From: Tragulus kanchil | Taxonomy: Eukaryota; Chordata; Mammalia; Artiodactyla; Tragulidae | Assembly (NCBI GenBank): GCA_022376925.1 | Contig: JAIOJX010000032.1 | Coordinates: 168,169,979 to 168,233,978 of the forward strand | Direction of reading: 5' to 3' | Length of the DNA: 64,000 bases | In this document: positions 47,728 to 57,200 of the stretch, piece by piece | How the letters are laid out: each line of letters opens with the position of its first letter | Position numbering within the stretch: the first letter of the stretch is position 1 | Position numbers and translations under genes: made by a program | Notes under the pieces: model-generated | The model's database searches: none | The model's input: the letters and a program-made list of their open reading frames with translations, nothing else | Told to the model about the DNA's origin: nothing

Positions 47728-47741
47728 GTTTCTATAGCAAC
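47728..47741. promoter_or_regulatory. Second X-box-like motif GTTTCTATAGCAAC
   Basis: A close relative of the motif at 47494-47507, 234 nt farther upstream of CRIP2. The right half AGCAAC is canonical and the left half deviates. Confidence 0.4.
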
Positions 47742-47769
47742 GGCCGAGCCGTGGGACAGGAGCCGGATT

Positions 47770-50560
47770 CCAGGCGGCCCGCCACTCGGTCCAGGCCCGG
47801 TGCTGGCTCCGCCTAACAGTGTCAGCGGTGCTGAAGGCTCAACGGGTGGAGGGCAGGGCCTCCGCCGGTTCCAAAAACAGCGGGAGAGAAACTGCTGGAA
47901 AGGGGTGAGGGAGGGGGGTGCCTGGCAGCGAGGGGACCCGCGGGCTGTGCTGCAGGCTCTGAGCGCGCGCTCCCACCCGAGGGCGATAGGGAGGGAATAA
48001 GGGAGGAGAGAGAAATGGGCCCCTGAAGTGCCCTCTTCACAGGCGTTGTGGCCAAATGGGCAGACCCTGCCATCTGCATCCTACCTGATTTCCCTCCCCT
48101 GGACCCCTGGACGCACCCTCCTACGTTCCTCCTCTGGACCCACCAGCTTAGGGCCCAGCCTACTGGTCCCAAAGTATCCTCCTGGAAGGCTGGGGAGCTA
48201 GGGATCTGGCAGCACTCAGGGTCTCTCCCCCAGGGAGCCACAGTCCTGCCTACAGGACCTACCTGGCCTCTCCCACCCCTTCCTGCCTCCACCAGGAGCC
48301 TGCAGGACCCAGCCCTGACGCCGGGCTACAGGGATCCCGAACACGCGGGCCGTCTCCCAGGGGCACCGCCACCCCATAGGCTCTTTCTTGACTTCCATCC
48401 CCAGACGAGCCTCCGGCCTGGTAGATGGACAGGCCCCTAAGCCCAGGTGACTAGGTCCAGGCTGGGAAGCCGGCTCCAGCCCCTCACCCCCTGCCCGGGG
48501 TCTCTGAGGTCCGCACCGCCCCCACACTCGCCATCTCCTCTGCCGGCGGCCAGGTGGCCAGGGCCGGCTTCTGCCCCTGGTGCCAGTGCGTGCACAGAGT
48601 GGGCGAGGAAGTCAGTCTCACAGGGCGGGTTCACGGCAGCCCTGCCCTGGCCCTGCTCCCGGAGGTGCCCCCACCCCACACACTCACCCTGCAGCCACTG
48701 CCACTTCCGTGAGTGAGGACAAGAGCCACGAAATATGCGGCACCTCCCCCACCGCGAGCCTGGCGACCGGTGGGCCGCCCCCTCTCCCTGGGCACTCGAG
48801 CTCTGGCTGCAAGCCAAGCTGGGACGGATACCAGAGAGGAGGCCTCAGCGGGCCCCTTCCTGGACAAGGTGGCCTGCAGGTCGGCCATTTGCAGCCCGCT
48901 CCTGGCTCAGGCTGGGTGTCCGGTATCTCTGAATAATTCATGGACCCACAGCCCCCATGTAGCACCCACTGCCAGGTGCAGCCCGGGAGCCCCCAGGACC
49001 CCCAGGCATCAGCCTCTGTGACGCCACCATGCCCTGAGATTTGTAGACTGCTGTAGGGGGCGGGCTGATGGGGAACAGGTATCTTCTGGAAGGAGGCTCC
49101 CTGTGGGCCCCAGCCCTGCTTGGACAGTGAGTGGGGGAGGACCAAAGGAATGGCACTGGGCCCTGGCCAGATGCCCTGGGGACAGGGCAGAGGTGGGGGC
49201 CGGTGCGGGCACCCTGCCTTCCAGCAACGAGGCCCTAGGCTGACGCACCAGGCTGTGCTGGGCGTGGTGGGAAAGGGCACGGATCAGTGGACAGAGAGCC
49301 CCCATCTCAGGGCTCAGGCTGGCGTGGGCACAGGCCAGGCCAACGGCCGTGAGCAGGCCACGGGGCTGGGCGAGGACAGCAGTGCCCGAGGGGAGCAGCA
49401 AGGCCCCGCCGTGGCCAGGGGTGGAGGCAGGCCCTCCCGTGAGGCTGCGGTGGCACAGTGTCCGGCAGCCCCGGCGAACGGCACCAGGGGGCCCGGCTCG
49501 CTTCCCTGTGGGGCCCCGGGGCTGTGCCCGGTGCCGAGCAGTGGGAGGTTGCAGGCAGGGCAGGCCTCCACGTGGAGTCCCTCGCTGGGGCTGGCACACC
49601 TGAGATGCCCCCGGCCCTGGGGGCGGACGCTACAGCCCACTGCTAGGCCCACGAGGGCAGGGCGGAGCTGGCCAACACCCCTGGGCCCTCAAGGTGTGTG
49701 TTTTCCCTCCCCTTCACTGGTCCCCATCTCCTAGCCCCCTCAGACCTCCCAGACAGCCCAGGGGTGGCCGCTGCCTGGCACGGTGCTGGGGTGGGGGTGG
49801 GGGACCCCGACGCTGCAGGGCCTGCCTGCACTGGGACAGAGCCCCCGGCCAGGCCGCAGGAGCACTCCAGAGGAGTCCGTGTCCCTCCCGAGGGCAGCGG
49901 GCTGGTCTCCCCGCTCCATCTGGCACTCGGGGGCGGGCGGACGTGGGGCCAGGACTGCAGACTGGCTGTGGGGGGTGGCACGCCACTGCCTCTCCTGACA
50001 CCCTGGGCCGCCTCCCCGCTGGGGCCCCCACAGGCTCTTGGAAGGCTGGGTCACCCCTTATCTGTCCCCAGCAAGGAAGCAGAGTGGTTTCTATTTTAAT
50101 TCTGCAGCTGAGCTGTCTGCACATCACAGTGAGGCTGGATGTGCAGGGGGCGGGGCTCAGGGAGGAGGGGGCTCCCCGTGGAGGGCCTCGCAGACCCGTC
50201 CTGCCAGCATAGCATCTGGCCCGGACGCACCCATCCCGTGGGCCTGGAGGGGCTGCGGGCGGCGGGGGTAGGCTGGACCGAGGTAGGATTTCTGAGAAGG
50301 GACTTGCTGAAATCTGAGCAAATGCTCCCTGAGGAAACTGCACACCTGCTACGGGCAGCTCTGCGGCTCCTGGCAGCGATCCGCGGCCAGCTGTGGCGGG
50401 GCTCTCCAGGAGGCGGCCGGCCGGGCTTCGCGCGGGGGTGGCGAGGCACCTGCTGGTCTGAGTCCCAGGCCAGCCCAGCCCACCCTTGCCTCGGACAGAC
50501 ACGGGCGCTGGGCTCCTCGCGGGAGAGCCCCGAGCCCTGGTGGCCTTCCCTGCCCCAGGG
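47770..50560. other. MTA1-CRIP2 intergenic region, no gene seen
   Basis: GC-rich unique sequence between the MTA1 3' end and the CRIP2 promoter. No exon with family similarity, RNA gene or ruminant SINE was recognised on either strand. Open frames here are ordinary for this base composition. Confidence 0.6.
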
Positions 50561-50764
50561 GCAGGTGGCTGGCTTTGGGCCGGGTGAGGCAGCGGCGGGG
50601 CCCCCGGGCCAACCGGAGGCCAATCGGGGAGGGCGGGGACAGCACGGGGCTCCTCCCAAGTGCCGGGGCTGGGGTGGTCCCGAGACAGGGAGAGAAACTG
50701 AGAACAGAAGACACAAAGGGCTAGCTGGAGTTTTGTTTTTATGAGGTTTTTTTCTTTGTTTTTT

Positions 50765-50770
50765 TTTAAT
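50765..50770 (-). terminator. MTA1: Candidate MTA1 polyadenylation signal ATTAAA
   Basis: Minus-strand ATTAAA in the AU-rich end of the MTA1 3' UTR, about 430 nt after the stop codon. It recurs at 51756-51761 in the duplicated copy. No AATAAA is present nearby on the minus strand, so this variant is the best candidate. Confidence 0.5.
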
Positions 50771-51136
50771 ATGAAAATTACTTGAAAAGACAAGGGGCCA
50801 ACCCCACCAGGCAGCTCGGCCGGCCGCTGGCCACGCCGATCCTAACATTCCAGGTGTAAGTTACAGAGCTTAAATCCATCTACAAAAAAAGTAATAAAAA
50901 TAAAATTTAAAATGGCACCTTCAACAGAAACAACAAAACTCCCGGCCGGCCCTCGGTCCCGCGCGCAGGGCAGGCACTGGGGCGGCTCCTCAGCTCCGCT
51001 CCAGCCAAAAGGTAAACACAAAGCTAAAAAAACAGCTCCTCGCGGCCTGGAGGACGTCGAGCGCCTCTCCCGGCGTGGCCGAGGGGCAGCTCCTCTGCGG
51101 GAGGGCGGGCAAGGGGCACTACCGGAACCGGGCGGC

Positions 51137-51157
51137 GGGCGGGCGGGCGGGCGGGCG
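51137..51157. repeat. (GGGC)5 tract just after the MTA1 stop
   Basis: Five GGGC units on the plus strand, beginning about 65 nt downstream of the MTA1 stop in the mRNA sense, repeated in the right copy near 52128-52148. It can form a G-quadruplex on the template strand. It is also a typical place for sequencing indels. Confidence 0.8.
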
Positions 51158-51200
51158 GCAGGTGGGCGCGGTCTGCGGTCGGAGGCGGCAGCGGCGGGGC

Positions 51201-54200
51201 CTAGTCCTCGATGACGATGGGCTCGTCGTTGACCGGCGGGGGCGGGGCCGGCCGCAGCGGCAGGGCCTGGCTTGGGCGCAGGGCGATGGGCCTGTAGGGC
51301 CTGCGGGCGGCCCGCTTGGTCTCGGAGGACGAGAGCAGCTTGCGGATCTTCCTGTGGTGGAAAGCGGGGTGAGGCGGCCGCGGGGCGCTGCGGGGGCCCC
51401 TGCCCGCCCCACCCGCCCAAGGCCCTGCCTGGTCTCCTCCGTGGCCATGTAGAACACGTCGTCCGGCGCTCAATCCAGTTCATCCGCCGCCGCTTGACGG
51501 GGCAGGAGCCCCGGATCAGGCGCACCTTGGTGGGATATGCCTTCCCGTTGAGCAGGTGGCTGGCTTTGGGCCGGGTGAGGCAGCGGCGGGGCCCCCGGGC
51601 CAACCGGAGGCCAATCGGGGAGGGCGGGGACAGCACGGGGCTCCTCCCAAGTGCCGGGGCTGGGGTGGTCCCGAGACAGGGAGAGAAACTGAGAACAGAA
51701 GACACAAAGGGCTAGCTGGAGTTTTGTTTTTATGAGGTTTTTTTCTTTGTTTTTTTTTAATATGAAAATTACTTGAAAAGACAAGGGGCCAACCCCACCA
51801 GGCAGCTCGGCCGGCCGCTGGCCACGCCGATCCTAACATTCCAGGTGTAAGTTACAGAGCTTAAATCCATCTACAAAAAAAGTAATAAAAATAAAATTTA
51901 AAATGGCACCTTCAACAGAAACAACAAAACTCCCGGCCGGCCCTCGGTCCCGCGCGCAGGGCAGGCACTGGGGCGGCTCCTCAGCTCCGCTCCAGCCAAA
52001 AGGTAAACACAAAGCTAAAAAAACAGCTCCTCGCGGCCTGGAGGACGTCGAGCGCCTCTCCCGGCGTGGCCGAGGGGCAGCTCCTCTGCGGGAGGGCGGG
52101 CAAGGGGCACTACCGGAACCGGGCGGCGGGCGGGCGGGCGGGCGGGCGGCAGGTGGGCGCGGTCTGCGGTCGGAGGCGGCAGCGGCGGGGCCTAGTCCTC
52201 GATGACGATGGGCTCGTCGTTGACCGGCGGGGGCGGGGCCGGCCGCAGCGGCAGGGCCTGGCTTGGGCGCAGGGCGATGGGCCTGTAGGGCCTGCGGGCG
52301 GCCCGCTTGGTCTCGGAGGACGAGAGCAGCTTGCGGATCTTCCTGTGGTGGAAAGCGGGGTGAGGCGGCCGCGGGGCGCTGCGGGGGGCCCCTGCCCCGC
52401 CCCCACCCGCCCAAGGCCCTGCCTGGTCTCCTCCGTGGCCATGTAGAACACGTCGTCCGGCGCGTCAATCCAGTTCATCCGCCGCCGCTTGACGGGGGGC
52501 AGGGAGCCCCCCCGGATCAGGCGCACCTTGGTGGGATATGCCTTCCCGTTGAGCAGGAGGTTCCGGCTTGGTCCCTGCAGCAGGGCTGGTTTCAGGGGAG
52601 CGCGCGGCCCTCGCACGACACCCGGAAACCCCGAGCGGGCCGCCCCAGTGGGAAGTGACAGGGGTCCCGGAGGGCCGTGGAGACCCCGCCGCCTGCCCCT
52701 CCCCTGGGCCCGCTGGGCCTCCGAGCAAGGCCGGGGGCTGTGAGCCAGGCGTCTGCCGGCACGTGGAGAACGGGCCCTGGCGCTCACCATGTGCCTGGTC
52801 TGTCCATGATTCGCCAAACCTGATGGGAGAAGGACAGGCCGTGAGCGCTGGCGGGCACCCTGGCACCCGCGCGCGGGCCAAGGCCCCACAGCCGGAAGCA
52901 GAGGCCCGGGGCCACGTGCCCCAGAGCTGCAGCCCACACCCGGCTGACCCTCAGCTCCCCTGGGCCCGGGCCTACCCCAGGCGGCTTCTTAGGGTCTCCG
53001 GGGGGCCGGGAGCCCTGGCCCTGCGCTCGCTCCCCGAGAGGCCGAAACCGGAGCCTGGTCGACACAGTCACCAGGGGCCGGCAGCACGGCTACACACACG
53101 GCAGCGCCAGGGAGCCCTTCCGCCGGCTGTCACCCCGGGCTCACAGACACCAACGCCCAACACACGGCCGAGGCCAGGCGACACCAGGCTTCCCGCCACG
53201 GCGCTCCCAGCCCCCGGCCGACGCTGGGGCCAGCGGCCCTGCAGGGGGCCGGCGGAAGCAGCCAGGAGCGGCTAGGAGGCCAGGCTCCGGCCAGCCGTCC
53301 CAGCGGCGGGGTGGGAGCCTCGAGCCACCACCGGGAGCTCAGAAAAGGAGCCGGCCCAGGCCACTGGCCGTCCCCCAGACGGGGGCCAAGACCCACCACT
53401 CCCAATCCACGTGGCGCGAGTCTGTGCGTGTGACCGGGAGCATCCGCGCGGGTGCGTGGCTGTGAGCACGCGTCACTGAGGGCGCATGGCGTGTCAGTGC
53501 GGGCAGGCGTGGCACACGCGGCCCTGAGAGCCCGTCGGTGTGCGTGTGTGTTGCTGTCAGTGCTGGTGCGTCTACGAGGCCACACGCGCTCGCCTCCCCA
53601 GCCTGCCTGCGCCTCGTGCAGCCCGCTCCTCCCACGAGCGCCTGCCAGCCACGGCCTGTCTCCGATGAGCCGAGAGCCGTCCAGCCTCCCTTTGCAGACT
53701 GTCTCCTAACGGGGGTACCCTGAACCCCAGCAGGGCAGAGGCAGGGGCCCCAGCACACGGCCTTCAGCGCTCCAGGCCCTGTGCTACTTACCCAGGTAGG
53801 TGCCTACCAGAGGGACGGGTGGCAGAGGGAAGAAAGCGCACAGTTAGCGTTGGGGGAGAGCCAGGCGGAGCCCTGGGGTGTCCGCGGCCGCTGGTGCACA
53901 GCTGGGCCTGGGCCGGGGGGCCAGGGCGCTCACCCGGGGCCAGCTCCCGCCGTCTGCGGCGGCCCCAGCCGCCACAGAGCCCCTGGGCCGGCCAGCGCAG
54001 CCGCCTCTGTCGGCTCGCCCGCGGGCCCGACTCCCGCCCCCGGGACCAGGCCGGGGCTCCAGCAGCCGCGGAAGCACGCTGATTTTGGAAGAACGGATGC
54101 AAGTGGACGGATCTTCCCTCCCCCTGCCATCAGCAGCTTTGTACAAGTTGAGCCCAAGGCTCAGAGCACTGCTGACAAGACTCACTTCCCATTCTGTCTG

Positions 54201-57200
54201 ATGCGGTCCGACATCCCCAGGCACCCAAGGCTGGCTACGGGGCTGGCAGGCAACGGAGGTCAGCGAGGGAGCCGTGGCCGGGGTGGGCTAGGCAGGCGCC
54301 CCACCAAGGGATCGCAGGGAGGGTGGCGGGGGGCCTGGGGCAGGCAGAAGCCTGTGTATAGATGGAGTAAGACGGCAGGACCTGGCCCCGTGCCACCGGC
54401 CGGCCCCTTGGACGTGCCTGCTGGGCTCCCAGACACGGCTGACGGGGAGTATCCAGGGGACAGGGCTGGGCCAGACGGCCACTGCCCACCACCGCCTCCC
54501 ACAGATCCCAGGACAACCAAGTCTCGGCCACCCCCGGGCCAGCAGGCCTCCACTCCTGAGCTAGGCGAGGGCTCTGGCCGTGTCACGCCGGTTGGCCCGT
54601 GACGCGGGGTGCCCACGGCAGACCAGACCTTGCTGGTGGGAGGGGCTGGTGGCTGGAGCTCTTGAGTGAGTTCCCGTAAGCGCCCGTCCCCTGGCTCCCT
54701 GTCCACGTCCCCCAGCACGGATCCCTCCGCAGGCTGCCCCTCGGGGGCGCGGGAGCCCTCAAGGTGGACACGTCCCTCACTGGCACCGCGGCTCCTCGCG
54801 CTGAGAGCAGCCCCAGCCCACGAACACTGCTCCCCTGCGAAGGAGGCAAACGCTGGGCCCTGGGCAGTGAGGGAGCCACACTCCAGAGGCCAGCGCCGAC
54901 TGCGCCTGACGGCAGGAGGGCCCACGGTGGCCACCCCACAAGGGACAGGGTGCTGCCTCGCAGACCCCCACCCAGCCATTCCAGCCACACCACAGCTCTA
55001 TCCTGTCTGTCCCCAAGGGGGCCGGGGTCCCACAGTCCCCCAGCGGGCAGGGCACAGGCAAGGCTGTAAGCACAGAGCAGGCAGACACGCGAGCGGAGGC
55101 CGATGGCATGCGGGCGGTCACAGTGCGGCGGGGGCGCCAGGGCCGCCCGAGGCGGGACAGTCCACGGACCGGCGCTGGGCCCAGAGGGAGGCGCCTCTCG
55201 CGCTGGGGGCCCGGGCAGGAGGCCGCGTGGGGCCAGTGGGGCCTGGGAGCCAACTCGGGTCTCTGCCGAGCGGCAGGTGGGCCGGAGGAGCCGGGGCGGC
55301 AGGGTGTGGCCCAGCCGCGTGGACTGCCCTGGGCGTGCCCCGAGCCGCCCGCCGCACACGCGTGAGCACAGCACACACAGGCAGGCGCGGCGGGCCGGGC
55401 CTTACCCCTACTGGGCATCAAGAGGCGCTTCTTCACGTTGCCTGGCAGCGCCCGGCGGCAGGAGAGAGGAGAGAACACACGGTCAGTGGGCATGGCGCGG
55501 CGGGGCTGGGCCGGGGGCCATGCTGCTCGAGCCCGAGGCCCCGCAGCACTCACCGTCCACCCCGTTGTGCTGCTCGTAGCTCCTCTTGCCCAGGATGGTG
55601 GGGGAGCCGTTGTTGATGACCGGGGCGGACTTGGCGGGGGTGAGGCCGCTCAGCACGCCAGACCAGACCTTGCTGGTGGGAGGGGCTGGTGGCTGGAGCT
55701 CTTGAGTGAGTTCCCGTAAGCGCCCGTCCCCTGGCTCCCTGTCCACGTCCCCCAGCACGGATCCCTCCGCAGGCTGCCCCTCGGGGGCGCGGGAGCCCTC
55801 AAGGTGGACACGTCCCTCACTGGCACCGCGGCTCCTCGCGCTGAGAGCAGCCCCAGCCCACGAACACTGCTCCCCTGCGAAGGAGGCAAACGCTGGGCCC
55901 TGGGCAGTGAGGGAGCCACACTCCAGAGGCCAGCGCCGACTGCGCCTGACGGCAGGAGGGCCCACGGTGGCCACCCCACAAGGGACAGGGTGCTGCCTCG
56001 CAGACCCCCACCCAGCCATTCCAGCCACACCACAGCTCTATCCTGTCTGTCCCCAAGGGGGCCGGGGTCCCACAGTCCCCCAGCGGGCAGGGCACAGGCA
56101 AGGCTGTAAGCACAGAGCAGGCAGACACGCGAGCGGAGGCCGATGGCATGCGGGCGGTCACAGTGCGGCGGGGGCGCCAGGGCCGCCCGAGGCGGGACAG
56201 TCCACGGACCGGCGCTGCGCCCAGAGGGAGGCGCCTCTCGCGCCGGGGGCCCGGGCAGGAGGCCGCGTGGGGCCAGTGGGGCCTGGGAGCCAACTCGGGT
56301 CTCTGCCGAGCGGCAGGTGGGCCGGAGGAGCCGGGGCGGCAGGGTGTGGCCCAGCCGCGTGGACTGCCCTGGGCGTGCCCCGAGCCGCCCGCCGCACACG
56401 CGTGAGCACAGCACACACAGGCAGGCGCGGCGGGCCGGGCCTTACCCCTACTGGGCATCAAGAGGCGCTTCTTCACGTTGCCTGGCAGCGCCCGGCGGCA
56501 GGAGAGAGGAGAGAACACACGGTCAGTGGGCATGGCGCGGCGGGGCTGGGCCGGGGGCCATGCTGCTCGAGCCCGAGGCCCCGCAGCACTCACCGTCCAC
56601 CCCGTTGTGCTGCTCGTAGCTCCTCTTGCCCAGGATGGTGGGGGAGCCGTTGTTGATGACCGGGGCGGACTTGGCGGGGGTGAGGCCGCTCAGCACGCCA
56701 GACACGCTCTTCACAGGGTCAGGCTTGGGGGGGCGGGGGTGGGTCTCTGCAGGGCCAACGTGGGTGAGTGGGCGCGCTGAAGCTCCCCGGGGCAGCCCCC
56801 ACCCCCCGAGGGCCAGCACCGCCCACAGCCCTGGGCGTCCTGGGCAGGGACAGAGGCGGGGGCCGGCTCCCACGGCCTCTCAGCCCCAGCCAACGGGCCG
56901 CATCACTGGCAACCACCGGCAGCCTGCAGGCTCCCGATGCTCCCGATGCCCATAAACAAACAGGTCCACTTAGTGGCCACCAGAGCGGACGGCCGAGGCT
57001 GGCCACCGGACAGATGATAATGAACAGTCCACTTGCTGAGTCAGGACGGGCCAGGAGGCCGCTCCCGAGCACACAGGCTCACGCCTGCCGCGTCCCCACG
57101 CTCCCGGTGGCTCTCGGGAGTCAGAGACCAGCGCCGGGACCCAGACTCCCGGCGGCCAGAGGTGCCCGGGCCGCGCGTCCGCCGGGAGCCCTCCCGCCTC

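Larger units (their letters stand above)
47209..47760 (-). promoter_or_regulatory. CRIP2: CRIP2 CpG-island promoter
   Basis: CpG-dense sequence upstream of the CRIP2 start, part of an island covering roughly 46900-47760. A CCAAT box in gene orientation is at 47317-47321, about 110 nt before the ATG. A GC box lies at about 47331-47340. There is no TATA box. Further upstream are two RFX-type X-box motifs at 47494-47507 and 47728-47741. The transcription start is not determined. Confidence 0.7.
50740..51200 (-). other. MTA1: MTA1 3' UTR (left copy)
   Basis: Sequence downstream of the MTA1 stop codon. A C-rich tract in the mRNA sense (GGGC repeats on the plus strand, 51137-51157) is followed by an AU-rich stretch around 50880-50920 and an ATTAAA hexamer at 50765-50770. 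A near-identical copy occupies about 51731-52191. The left copy is the one continuous with the downstream intergenic sequence. The exact cleavage site is not visible; about 50740 is an estimate. Confidence 0.7.
50561..52557. repeat. Tandem direct duplication, unit about 0.99-1.0 kb, MTA1 3' end
   Basis: 50561-51551 is repeated at 51552-52557 (offset 991 over most of its length). It carries the 3' UTR, the last exon and part of the penultimate exon. The left copy has shortened homopolymers close to the junction: a missing G in GCGCGTC near 51470, and GGGG for GGGGGG and CCCC for CCCCCCC near 51500-51515. These break the reading frame. The right copy is intact. Confidence 0.95.

Noticed and set aside
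51201..52342. Two separate MTA1 3' ends as alternative terminal exons
   Set aside because: The copies are nearly identical including UTR, and the left one is cut at the junction; an assembly duplicate is simpler.
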